Shown: positions 1 through 11,985 of the stretch, in pieces
How the letters are laid out: every line of letters begins with the position of its first letter
Numbering within the stretch: the stretch's first letter is position 1
Assembly: GCA_013396755.1 (NCBI GenBank)
Contig: VWZF01004007.1
Location: 610,772-674,771, forward strand
Direction: 5' to 3'
Length of the DNA: 64,000 nucleotides
Source: Sclerurus mexicanus
Lineage: Eukaryota > Chordata > Aves > Passeriformes > Furnariidae
Program-made: the position numbers and the translations under genes
The notes under the pieces: generated by a model
Told to the model about the DNA's origin: nothing
What the model saw: the letters and a program-made list of their open reading frames with translations, nothing else
Database searches by the model: none

Positions 1-405
1 TTTTTTTGAGTTTGTCCAGGAGCTCCTTGTTCATTCATGCAGGCCTCCTGGCATTTTTACCCCACTTCCTCTATGGAATGCATCACTCCTGAACTAAAAA
101 GAGGTGATTCTTGAGTATCAACCAGCTTTCTTGAGCCCCTATTCCTTCCAGAGCTTGATCTCATGGTATTATACCAAACAGATCCCTGAAAAAGTCAATG
201 CCTCCTCTCCTGAAGGGTATTGAGCTTGCTGTGCACCCTCTTTACTCCTGTAAGGATCTTGAGCTGCACCACTTCATGGTCATAGCAACCCGGGCTGCCC
301 TTGAGCTTCACAGTCCACACCAACCTCTCCTTGGTGAGAACAGGGGAGGCATAACTCCTCTCCTTATTGGCTCCTCTATCATATGGAGAAGGAAGTTATC
401 AGCAC
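1..405 (-). repeat. CR1 LINE, ORF2 internal fragment (endonuclease-RT linker)
   Basis: The reverse complement reads like the CR1 ORF2 stretch between endonuclease and reverse transcriptase. It has an EEP(I/T)RRG-like segment, then a segment resembling LKGS.GC.DHE.V..KIL.., and at the far end MNKELLDKL. It is broken by small indels and runs off the left edge of the window. It is a dead copy. Confidence 0.75.
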
Positions 406-1915
406 ATTTTGTACTCCCTATTTCTTGTTTTATTTACTGTCACAGCTCCTTGGCTTAGTTTCTTTTGTCTAACTGTATCCTGTCAGTTCTTCCTGGTTTT
501 GCTACTCCTCTCTTAAAAATAGTTACCTAGTTTTGCTGAGCTGAGGGTCTGTGTAGTTGCTTTTTTAATTTAGAAAAAAAATTCTCCTGACATTAAAGAA
601 AGAGGAGATCCTTTTGAGCAGCAGTTAGGAAAAATCTAAGAACAATCTATGTATTTACAAAATGTACCTAGGAAAAGATAGTCACACCAAGAAATAAAAT
701 ATAATTCTTAAAAGATGAATTAGATTTCAGAAATCCCTTCTTGTCATTTGAATGTTACCTGTGTCTGTTTGATTGCTACAATCCTTTGTGGTGAAACTGA
801 GCTGTTGCAGACACCGTCATGGTCATGAAATACAAGTCCTAAACTGGTAACTCACAGTCATCACATGTTTCTGATTTGATAGCAGACAGGGCAGAAAATC
901 TCCATTTCATGAAAAGCAGAAGGCAATTACATTACATTAGTCTACATGTTTTGGTATGTATTTTTAAAATAAATAGTCTTTGTTTATGTAAGGGCTGCAC
1001 ACGATCAAATATTTTACATATAACTGCTATGCAATTTGAATACATATTTGTAGTCTAAAGGCTGCAGTCCCAAATATGGCTTTTAACATACGACATTTAT
1101 ATTTCATTTTAGAAATAGACATATTTTTAACTACAGGCATTGGAAATACTTGGAATTCTGTTCCTGTGAGCTAATTGCTGACTAGAATAGGAAAATAAGA
1201 GCTACTTTGTGGTTAGATGCTTGTGGTCTTTCTTTTGGCCTTTGGCCCTAAGATAAAATATCAGGGAAAGCACACTAATGGATAATGGTATCTATCAGTG
1301 TATCCTGGACATAATTTGAAGCCTGTCCAATGTCTGCTACTTTATAAACTTGGAATTACATTGTTCTTCATTCTACTGTCTGCTTATATGTTGTTTGGTT
1401 AGAAGAGTATAAACTATGTCATAGATGATTTTCACAGACATGCTTCAGTTCATAGAGTCTCAATTTCACAGAAAAAGAAACTGCTGTGAAAAAACCCAGT
1501 TTCTTCTGTGAAACTGAGACTTCATGGGCTATTTCAAATATTCTAAAGAATGAGACATTCTTTATTCTGTTTCGTATGTTTGATATATTGTCTAGAAACT
1601 GTGTTGAGGAAAGGTTTCTAGTCTTACATCCTTAGCCTAAATAAACCTTGCCCTCATCTGATTAATGTAATAGCAGACTATAATTCAGAATCTGACTCTA
1701 CTCTTGCATTAATATCAAACCATGAATCTAATCCTCAGGTGAAACTATGGCTCAGAAATTCCATGGCAAATTTCTAATTGATTTTTAAAAAGTGTGAATT
1801 TCACATAGGGTATGAATAAGGGAATTGTGTAAGTAAATAGTAAGTGAGGAAAAACATGAAAAAATGTTATGTTAAAGCAATCATATTTGAGATTTTGCTT
1901 GAAAGAGTGGGATTA
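406..1915. other. TMEM135 intron sequence, no gene seen
   Basis: AT-rich non-coding DNA. Its only notable structure is a strong inverted repeat at 1451-1525, listed separately. Short reading frames here show no family resemblance. Confidence 0.6.
1451..1525. repeat. inverted repeat / potential hairpin
   Basis: The left arm 1456-1482 (agtctcaatttcacagaa...) pairs with the right arm 1498-1521 (agtttcttctgtgaaactga...). There is one mismatch and a 3-base bulge around a 15-base loop. Pairing extends a few bases further with two mismatches. Confidence 0.7.
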
Positions 1916-2425
1916 CAGAATCACAGAATATGCTGAGTTGGAAGGGACCCACAAGGATCATCAAGTCCAGCTCCTGGCCGTGCACAGGACCATCCCCAAG
2001 AGTCACACCATGTGCCGGAGAGTATCATCTGAATGCTTCTTGAACTCTGTCGGGCTTGGTACTTTGACCACTTTCCTAGGGAGTCTGTTCCACTGCCCAG
2101 CCACCCTTTGAGCGAAAAACCATTTTCAAATATCCAACCCAAACCTCCCCTGACACAACTTCAGGCCATTCCCTTGAATCCTGTCACTGATCACCAGAGA
2201 AGAGATGGGTGTCTGCCCCTCCTCTTCCTCTCACAAGGAAGTTGTAACTGCAGTGAGGTCTCCCCTCAGTCTGCTCTTCTCCAGGCTGAACAGACCAAGT
2301 GCCCTCAGTCACTCCTCATGTGGCTTCCCTTCAAGGCCCTTCACCAACTTCATTGCCCTCCTTTGGATGCTCTCTAAGAGCTTAGTATCTTTCTTTTATT
2401 GTGGTGACCAAAACTGCGTTAGTTC
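1916..2425 (-). repeat. CR1 LINE 3' end
   Basis: It starts with aatcacagaat...gttggaagggacc, the reverse complement of the CR1 3' tail, and continues through the usual antisense CR1 landmarks to ggtgaccaaaactg. It is 5'-truncated and non-coding. Confidence 0.9.
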
Positions 2426-3274
2426 ATTTTAGAATAAAATCCATGTTTTTTAAAGTAGGTAGAATACCTTAGGTGTTTTGAATAGTAATTTTCTGATGTG
2501 TCGGAGGCGTTTTTTTCTGTATAAATTTGAATGAAATCATATTTAATTTTTTCAATGAAATGTTAAAGTAGCGTTTAGCCCAGGACCATGCAAATGTCAA
2601 AAATTCTGGGATGATTTCTCAAATACACTCTTTGAAGACACTTAGAAGAAACAAAGAGGTGAATAACAGCGTGCAAAATGAAATGATGGAAAATTAATTG
2701 TGTCAAGTCAGCTGGCTTCCTTCTGTGAAGATTAGAGGCTTTGTTGATTCAGAAGTAATAGAGGATATCATATATCTTCAGTAAATCTTTAGACAGACTC
2801 TCATGTGACATTTTTGTAGGAGAGGCCTCAAAGTATGCTGTAGAAAAAAACCTGCTTAAAACTGACTAAAACTCATGAGTACTGAATTTTGCATCAGAGT
2901 AGAAGTATCATTCAGGAATAATTGGTTCCATCCACAGATTTAATATCAAGTTCTAAGTTATTATCCTGGTCATTCTTCAAGTTGCTAAACAATGAGAGCA
3001 AACCGGTCTTCCAAGACATCTGGTTTTGTCCACAAATTTAATAAATGTCATTCAAAACAATTTGGCTGATTGGAAAATATTCCCAAGATATATAATACAA
3101 ACTGATGGAAGGTTCTCCACTTCAGAAGAACGAATCAACTCTACAGATGAAGAAAACGGAACCTCTTCCTAGGTCATGCCTCTCATAGCAGGGCATAGGA
3201 GTTAGAGGGCAACCTGAGCATGAGTCTCAAAGTATTGGAACATGGAAGAAAGCAATTGTAGTTGGGTATATATG
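2426..3274. other. intron sequence, nothing recognised
   Basis: AT-rich DNA between two CR1 copies. No coding or structural signal was recognised. Confidence 0.5.
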
Positions 3275-3582
3275 GTGGATGGATGGATGGATGGGCACAG
3301 CCCAAGAGTTGTGATCAATGACTCTCTGTCCAGGTAGAGACTGATGATGAATGGTGTCTTCAGGGCTCAGTATTGGGACCAGTGCTCTTCAATAGCTTCA
3401 TGAATTACATAGAGAGTAAGATCAAGTGCACTTCTGTCCCTAGAAGTGTTCAAGGCCAGGTTGGATGGGCCTTTGAGCAACTTGGTCTAGTGGAAGGTGT
3501 CCCTGTTCATGGCAGGGGTTTTGGAACTAGACTTGAAAGTCCCTTACAGCCCAAACCATTCTGTGATTCTATTATGATATAA
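3275..3582 (+). repeat. CR1 LINE with internal deletion
   Basis: The first part matches the RT region (cagcccaagagttgtg, then ggctcagtattgggaccag, encoding GSVLGPVLF). At about 3440 it jumps directly to the 3' end (tgttcaaggccaggttggat) and finishes with ctgtgattctattatgat. Roughly 0.8 kb of element is missing between, judging from the usual CR1 layout. A GGAT tandem run at 3277-3294 lies at its left end. Confidence 0.85.
3277..3294 (+). repeat. (GGAT)n microsatellite
   Basis: Four to five tandem GGAT units sit at the point where CR1 normally has a single ctggatgg. It probably expanded from CR1 sequence. Confidence 0.75.
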
Positions 3583-6500
3583 ATAGGAGTAAAATGTGCA
3601 AAGCACGTGAAATTAGCTTTGACCTCTCCTTAGTGTTGATAATGTCAGCTTGAGTAACAAAATTTATCTATACATGGCCACATTTTGCAGAGCCCAGAGC
3701 AAAACGAGAGTGATCAGACATTTATAGACTCTATTGTTTGAGGAATTTGGAATTACTTGAAATGTTTTGTTTAGTCTAAACAAAGTCTAGGCTGATAATA
3801 GTCTCTCATGTGTGCAGTACTTCTATAATGGGAACAAGGATAATGAACCCTTTCTTGGGTAAAAAGTAAATAGTAGACTAAAATTGCAGGGAGGTAGATG
3901 TGGATTAGAAATAATTATATTGAAGAAACTTCATAATATTAATACTCATTAAATAGTGGGATAGTTTGTTCACAGGGAGAGTTCATTATCCATCTTGGAA
4001 GGCCAGGTTTGACATGAATGGTAGAGCTGCAATCCTTGTTTTTGATAGAGAATGGACTATATGAAATTTCTTCTGTTATTTTATGTGATTATTCTATATA
4101 ACTTGTGGTCTAAGTTCAAGTGTGATTATGATTCTGTCTGAGACTGCATGTTGATGCAGACACTTGTACATGCATGCAGGCATTCATACATGGGGGCTCA
4201 ATGAGTGGTGTCTAACATGGAAATTTTGGTATTTGTATTAGATTTTTAAGAAATACTAATTTCTTTTCCCTGTGGTAACTGTTCCTGAATAAGAAACCAT
4301 TCCTCCTTAAAGAGAATCTATTTGAAATACTGTGCTTCGTGTGTGTCACCTAGATGCCAAAGAACAGTAGATTGTATTTAGTGGTAGAGTTTCTGAGGAT
4401 GGACTACTGGCAAAATAGATGATATGTCACCAAAGGAACTAAGATCAGTTGTAAAGAGGGAGATGACATGCTAAGGAGTAACTGGAACACCTTTGTGATT
4501 TAATGCAATGTAAGCATGCATGGTAGTGCTCATAGACTGTATCTCTAGTACCTGCTTGTATGCATTTATCCTAGGTCTTCTGTAGAAAGGAACTAAAAAT
4601 AGAAGATTGTAGCCCAGATCTTTGTTTACCAGCTACTGTAGTAGACTGTTTGAAATCTTGTCAGTCTTGAAATTTATCAATTGTATGATGGAAATACCAA
4701 GTTATTAATTTCCTGTTTTAGTATTTCTTTTCTCTCTCTGTTGGTGCATTAGCTAAAGAGATAACTGCCTATAGTACTTGAGGAAAAACTGAAGTCATAA
4801 AGTGCTTGAAACCAGAATGAAAAAATAAATGGAAAATCTTCTTTCTGAAATTCTGTTTCAAATTCATTCTTTTTGTTTTTTTAAAGATCAGTTGATAAAA
4901 TAAGACAAGGAAGTGATTTGATTTGTCCCTGTCCTTTTGAAAAATTAACTTTTAGACCCAACTGAAAGGTGGAACTATTAGATTTTTGGTGACCTTGCAA
5001 AGCTGACTTAATGAAATTGGAATTTAACTCATCCTCTGTTGTCACTCTGTAATACAGACTGACGGGTTGCTGATAATTTCTTGCTGATAAACCTCTTCTC
5101 ACAGGGACAAGCAAAGGGTAAGCCTTATGTTGAACGCTAAGCTTTCAAATCGTTGAAGAGGTTTGGAGCTTTATTTGTGGTTTCTGATAAGAGTGTGAAC
5201 ATTTTCACTGTAGTATGTGTGCTGTGAGTAGGTGACAGGGCAGTGTCAGTGTGATGATTCTTTGTTGCACTTTTACTCTCAGCACATCCTTATTTCAATC
5301 ACATTTGTTTCACAAAGAGCTACTATTAATTTTAAAATATAAAAGACTAATTCCATGCATTTCCCTCTTTAAAGTGCCATTGCAATCAAATAGCATAGCA
5401 GCAATTAACGGAAGTGTGTTGAACATGCCACCTGGTACTCAGAATTATAGATAATGCTGTGACTGATATGCACATTTGCGCTCACATGTATCTGTTGACA
5501 AGTAGTTATCCAGGTTTTGATGAGAGGCATTAAAGAAAAATGCAGCATTTCTCAGGAAGGAAAAGATTAATATAAAGCAAATTTTCTTTTGAACATTCTT
5601 AAATGCAGTCTCATTAAATTGTGTATTTCTGTAACCAGATAATTGTCTCTCCTTTTCACTAATTGCCAGAGTTGCTCAATGTGGTACAGTAGATGTAAAA
5701 TGGAGCTGTAAGGATCAAATTGAGCCTAATATTTCATTTGAGGAAGACCAAAGGAAAGGCAGGGATGCAAACTCAGTCTTTTCAGCACCAGTGAGATTGC
5801 AGGTGGGAAGCAGAGCTACTCTGGTCCTCAGCCTTGTGGCACCCACCTGTGAAGAGGAGGTCACTGCCCCCCTGAGGAGCCTGGAGCTGCTGGTGCTCTG
5901 AAGGCTTTGCAAGTTACAGCTTCAGAAATCTGTCTGTAATGCTCATTAAGGAAATACGCTGTGAGTCCTGAGATTGGAAACTGATGATGGTCTCCACCAT
6001 ATGTGAAGTCCAGGGAATGGGAGTTTTCTCTTGTGCAGAATAACAGGAAATTTCTTTAGCTCATTATAATTTTTTTTTCACGTGTTTTAAAAAGCGATGT
6101 CAGTGGGCTCCTAGCTGTGCAATGGTAAAGAGTTATTTGAGCTCTCTGAGCATTGACAGTTGTGGTTACTTTTATTTGTGTATGACTTTCTGTTTGTGTC
6201 TGACCTGCATGAACTTGATTGAGGCAGAATTCAGGAAAAATGCTCAAGACCTGGCTATCTCTCTTGCTACATTTATTTTATTCGGTAATTAAATCAAGGT
6301 TTTCTGGGGTCAAGGATTTTATAAGAGTAACATTGTCTGATACAGTTAATTTATGAATTATTTATCTCATAAAAAGTTTAAATTCAGACCTAAATTCAGA
6401 TCTAAGAGGAGATAGTAATTTTTCTAAAATTAATTTTTTCAACATTCAGATATAGACAACAACTATGTAAGTGCACAATTTGAACAAAATTCAGTGTTTA

Positions 6501-6584
6501 AGGCTGAGCACTGAGCAAGCTAAATGCATGTTCAGATTTTACAGAGATTCTTCCAAGGTTGTGAACATACGTAGAAATTATTGT

Positions 6585-6680
6585 ACTGGAACAGATCAAT
6601 GATTCATCTCGTCCTGCTGAGAAGCACTAGTGAAGCATGCCAAAACATAAATCAAGGACTTGATCAGGATTTCAGGTCTG
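6585..6680. repeat. possible ancient interspersed repeat relic
   Basis: The stretch ggaacagatcaatgattcat followed by ctcgtcctgctg resembles an old amniote repeat with a ggatcagaccaatggtccat-like core. It is highly diverged and the assignment is weak. Confidence 0.25.
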
Positions 6681-8293
6681 TCACGCAATGCTTAACCCAG
6701 CTGGAGACCTGGCAGCAGAGTACAAATCATGGGTGACTAACCTCCCCCCACCTCCATCTTCCTGCACCACAAGAAGTCTTGTTCCTTCATTGACTTAAAA
6801 AGTCTCAGTGCTAGAAGGTACTTTCAGAAAAATCCATAACGGAGCAGTGGCCCTTGCTCTGTACTTGCAAGAAGGGAGTGTGTGGCCAGGGGTGCCCGTT
6901 AGAGCCAGGGCTGTGCCACAGGTCTTTGATACCTGACCTGCCCTCCCCAGGAGCCAAGGAGGTAGCTCCTTATTCTCATATCTGTGCAAAACCCTGGGAG
7001 AGTAGGCTTCTGATGTAAGATGGAAAAACGATAGATTGTATAGTTGGGGGCAAGGGGGCAACATGTATCAAACTACTATTTTGTTAAATAAGGTCCTTAT
7101 ATATTTCAATTCTGCTAATAAACAAGCATTTCCTCCATTCCTTGGAGGAAGATGCTCAAGTGGTGACTTTGGAATAGCAGAGTTTGGCACTTGCAGGGTG
7201 TAATGTGTCTTGTGAAGGTACAAACTAACCCCCAGGGATCTGCTGTAGCTACAAGATATGGGAACAGTCTTCAGGTCTGTAGCCAGGTCTGCCTGCAGTG
7301 ACATGTAAATCAGTCTACAAGTCATTGGATGTGTGGCTGGTCATGAGTTTAGAAGGAGATGCCTGAGGGACCCTTTCCTGTTGAAAAATTGTAAAGGATT
7401 TTCAGTTTGATGTCACACCTATTCAGATATGACAGGAAAGAGATTGCTGAGTCCATGGTGTGTGGGTTATGAATCCTCTTTTGGGGGATGGAAGAGAATG
7501 AATTTCCCATTCTCTCATGGGAGCAATTAGGAGAAAACAACTTATTTAAAGCGTGGCTGTGATAGGTTGAGGGAATACAGAGGAAGCCATGTGGAAGACT
7601 TCCTGAAGGGCTGCCCTGTTCCTTTCAGGGTTGGGCATTTCTTCAGTATTGAAGAAATAAGTGTTGTCAGTGGTGATGATCTGAGTTTAAGTCATGACAT
7701 CCAGAAAATCATCTTTTAGGCTCGAGTGGAGTCCCACTTCAACAGCACACATCCTGCTGTGGTCTCTGGCAATGGCATGTTTTGGTGAATATCTAGCAGT
7801 ACTATTGTTGGATGTATATTGTTAGAGACCTCATAGCAAGTGATGTTCTGGTTCATTTAAGTTGAAGTTGTTTGGGTTTCAAAGCTGCTTGAAAACCTTT
7901 GGGTGAAATAACTTGTTAAAAAATATTTGCTAGTGGAAAGATTTAGCACAAGTAATATGTGTGTTGCTGACAGACAACAGGAAAATACCTGATTTGAGAT
8001 TAATTCTCTCCCCATTCTTCCACCAATTACTAATTTTTTTTCAAACCACAAGTCTGTGACCGTGTTTCTTTAAATACAGTGTTTGACTGGTGTTTGTTGG
8101 GTGGCATGGTGTTTTAATGGTTTCATATAGGTGCTCACTACAAACTTAAAGGTGGCATAATGCAAGGTTTGGTCTCAGAAAATTCAATACCATATTTAGC
8201 ACATTTACTGTTGAAATATCAGTAATACAGAAAAATAAAATATTCTTTTAATACTTACTAGTACTTAACAATTATTTCCCATGTAAAAATCAG

Positions 8294-8358
8294 ATATAAT
8301 TGGGAACTATAAAACTATATAATTCTATATAATTATGTATATAATTGGGAACTTTAAA
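8294..8358 (+). repeat. short local direct duplication
   Basis: The motif tataattgggaact occurs near 8295 and again near 8339, with AT-rich sequence between. It looks like local slippage or duplication. Confidence 0.55.
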
Positions 8359-9418
8359 GATTCAAATCAGTATATTTAGGAGATACATTATCATAAGTGT
8401 AGTCTGACTTAACAAGATTGGATTGGATGGAATGTTAATTTTATATTACAGTTAAGAATTCATGAAGTGTTGACTAAGCTCGAGGTGCTGTGAAGATGTT
8501 TGAAGCTCTATACAGATGTTCATATTATTGAAAATGTGATTTTATGACATCTTACAGAAGGTAGTAGCTTGATGCATTGATTTCTTGAGCAGTTTATGGC
8601 AGGACTAAGTTTTACAGCTCTTTTCTGCCTTGTGAGATTTCTCCTGGCTTCAGCAGAGTTCTGGCTACGCCTCATACATAGCTAATTTTACAGAGAGAGA
8701 ACTGCCTTTTTCTTTGATTTTCTTATGCCATACTTAAGGCTTTTGATCTGTTTATGAAACTGTATAAAACCAGCATCTTCCAACTTTTTACCTGCTCATC
8801 CAGTTGTAATAATAGTTTTTCTGAAGTAATCCCACTATTTTGAATTGAAGAGGCAGGTGAACGTAGGTGATAAACACCCAGCAGTAGATGTAGAGGAACA
8901 GAAGTGTCAGACTCTACCCAGTGATTTCATTGGAAAAGTGGATATAATTTATTGTTTGAGGAAAAGAAAACAGGAAAATATTATTTTGAAGGTGAACCAA
9001 TTCATATATTCCTGTACATTACACAGGCCACCCAGATCTGAAGCCATGTTTTGTGTCTCAAATCTAAATAGTTTCAACTGAGCGCTGAGCTGCCAGCCTA
9101 GGCCAACAGAATGCTTCGAAAGGGAAAATCCACCTTTTCTTTTCCCTTTCTTTTTGTATCTTTCTTAATGAAAGGCTTCACAGCAAGTAAATCTGAGGAG
9201 TTTCTGGAATAAGGAATAAGAAGATTTGCTAATCAGAAGTGTAGTGTTCCTTGCTGAGAATTAAATTCACTTACTCTTGGGATAATTACACTTAATCACT
9301 GAAGAAGGAAAATGGGCATCATCCTGTAGTAGTCTCCTTCCAACCTTTTCTCTGTATTGTCACAGCATGGGCATTTCATCTAACAAGTTGTATCCCTGAG
9401 GACAGGTACTTCTACTAG

Positions 9419-9476
9419 GGGATATATGCATATATGTATGTGTGTGTATAGATACGTATATACACATGTATATATG
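9419..9476. repeat. TA/TG-rich low-complexity tract
   Basis: Alternating purine-pyrimidine sequence (atatatgcatatatgtatgt and relatives), a decayed microsatellite. Confidence 0.7.
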
Positions 9477-11370
9477 CATTTATCATTGGTGATTATAATT
9501 CATAAAGGAATTTGACTAAATTCAGTAAGACACCACACCTTTCTGACATGCCATGTCATATGGCAGGGTGGTTAACCTGATGTTCTCCAGTTTAAAAATC
9601 ATCAACAGGAAAAAAAAGAAAAAGCTTAAGTTTCTATGATATTGGGAACCTCATTTAATATTGAGAAAAATATGGATTCCCAAATTGTAATGCTTTATTG
9701 TTTCATTCTGCTCTTATATGCAAATGAAAAATGTTGTTCATAATGTTTGCTTTCGTGCTCTGTGTGGTTTGAGCTACAGTTACTTGCAGGCTCTTTCTCA
9801 GCTGATCTAACCTTGAGAAAAAATGCTTTTATCTGAACAATACTAAAAAAAAACAGCATGAAACAGCAAATTTTCCATTCTGTTCTATTTTCTGAAATTT
9901 CATTAGGACCCATCTCAGAGAAATAAATCGGTGCCAGTAAAGTGAATGATTCTTTTGACATACAGATAGGTACATAAGAATTTATACCTATAGATATCAG
10001 TGTGCAAGCTGGTCTGATATTTTAATTTCTCGACTACCACTGGGAACTGAGGACCAATTTATAATGTAGATTTATAATATAGATTGTTTAGTTTATGTAC
10101 ACATCCACAGTTAGTGTTTGGCATAAATGTGTTATGGAGTGTGGGTCTTTTCGTAAAGCACTTACAGCTCAAATGATCACACTCATTAGAGCGTCAGTTA
10201 AGGAAATCTGTGGCAAAGAAACTATGGCAGTTTCCTGTTGCTTTATATAATTTTGTGGCATTTCCTTGAATGTTTTGCAAAAGAGGAGGCACCTTGTTGT
10301 AAAAGATCCCTATAGCTGTGGTGTATGTTTAGAAAAAAGGCTCATCTAAGTTTTAAAACTGCTCATTTAATAAGTTTTAAAGCAACAAATGATGTAATTT
10401 TCAAAATCACTGTGGATTTAAAATTGATCTCCTTTATGCAGACAGAGTGAGGCAGTCTGAGGGTAAAAAAGGGTAAAAAAATGATTTATGGGAGTCTTCA
10501 TTTCAAAATATAATGGATTGACTTTAATATGCAACTTTTGCAATTCTTATTGTGAACATATGTTGATAGAAACTTCCCACAAAAACAGATGATGAGATGT
10601 GAAAAATATAAGAATCAAGGAAAGTTTGTTTTTCTTAAGTGTGTCTTTTACACTTTAGCCTTTTGACAGACATCATTTCTGTTGGGAAAGATAACTGCAA
10701 AACCTCACGTGTGTTTGTCAGTGAATCCTGACCTCACAGCCATGTTTGCAGAGTACTCCCTTGTGTTTCTGCCAGTCTCCTTGGAATCCTTTAGAGCTAG
10801 TTTTGGTCATATTTGCTAAAGCATAAAGATCCCAAAGATAGAGAAATTTCTGCTTCTTTTGGTAACAATGAGCAGTTGTCTAGACAAAACAGCTGGGCTG
10901 GTTATCGCAGGCTCCTGGATGAACCCAGTCCTCTGTAGACCTCAGAGAGTACACAAGGGTGTTGCGCTCGAGGAATATCCTTGTTGTGCAAATTTCCTCC
11001 ATAGATGGGAAAGTTGAACATGGATGATCAAAATGCCTTAAAATGTGTATAGTCCATAATGAGGGGCATTTAAAACTCTTAGTATATTTCTTGTCTTTAA
11101 AAGGGCATAACTATTTCTGTGCACCCTTCTCAGTATAGATTACTTTTTCTAAAAAATATGAATAGGAAAAAAAAAAGAAAAATTACCTTATTTTAATTAA
11201 AAAAACCCATACCAACAAACTGTAAAGGAAAGAAGTTCAACAAGATACACTGTGATGTCCTGGCAAGTTAGGTAAATAGGAATAAAAATGCTCTCTGTGT
11301 GCAGAAACTCAGTCTGAGTTATGTAAGACATGACTTGGAAGTATCAGAACAAAAAGTTGATAAATACTGC

Positions 11371-11985
11371 TTGACAAGAAGCTCAATGTGAGCTGGCATT
11401 CTGCCCTTTGCAGCCCAAAAAGCCAACTATGTTCTGGGCTGCATCAAGAGAAGTGTGGCCAGCAGGTTGAGGGAAGTGATTCTGCCCCTCTACTCTTCTC
11501 TGGTGAGACCCCACCTGGAGTGCTGCATCCAACTCTGGGGCCCCCAGCATAAGAAGAACGTGGACGTGCTGGAGCAGGTCCAGAGGAGAGTCACCAAAAT
11601 GATCGGAGGGCTAAAGAATGTCTCCTGTGAAGACAGGCTGAGAGAGCTGGGATTGTTCACCCTGGAGAAGAGACCTTAGAGCAACTTCCAGGGACTCTTT
11701 ACAAGGGCATGTATTGATAGGACAAGGGAGAATGGCTTTACACTGAAAGCCTGTGGGTTTAGGTTAGATATTAGAAAGAAATTCTTTACTATGAGAGTGG
11801 TGAGGCACTGGCACAGGTTTCTCAGAGAAGTTGTGGATGCCCCATCCCTAGAAATGTTTCAGGCCAGGTTGGATGGGGCTTTGAGCAATCTACTGTGGTG
11901 GAAGGTGTCCTTGCCCATGGCAGGGGGATTGGAACTAGATGATGTTTAAGGTCTCTTCCAGTCCAAACCGTTCTGTGATTGTTAA
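11371..11985 (+). repeat. CR1 LINE 3' end with RT tail
   Basis: It begins in the CR1 region coding the last RT block. The frame at 11455-11679 reads ILPLYSSLVRPHLECCIQLW, the usual CR1 C-terminal ORF2 motif. It then continues to the 3' UTR and ends at ccgttctgtgattgtt. A premature stop follows LEKRP, so it is a dead copy. Confidence 0.92.

Larger units (their letters stand above)
3583..11370. other. TMEM135 intron, about 7.8 kb without a gene
   Basis: AT-rich DNA. It holds a possible ancient repeat relic near 6585-6680, an AT-rich local duplication near 8294-8358 and an alternating TA/TG tract at 9419-9476. Reading frames are short and unlike known proteins. I looked for earlier TMEM135 exons here and recognised none. 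Confidence 0.5.

Noticed and set aside
876..1058. Frame ending ITAMQFEYIFVV, loosely like the TMEM135 exon before the CKDG exon
   Set aside because: Only a few residues agree, no acceptor or donor fits, and it is 28 kb away. Chance.
11455..11679. Open frame of 74 codons with clear protein similarity
   Set aside because: It is the RT C-terminus of a truncated CR1 copy, not a host gene.
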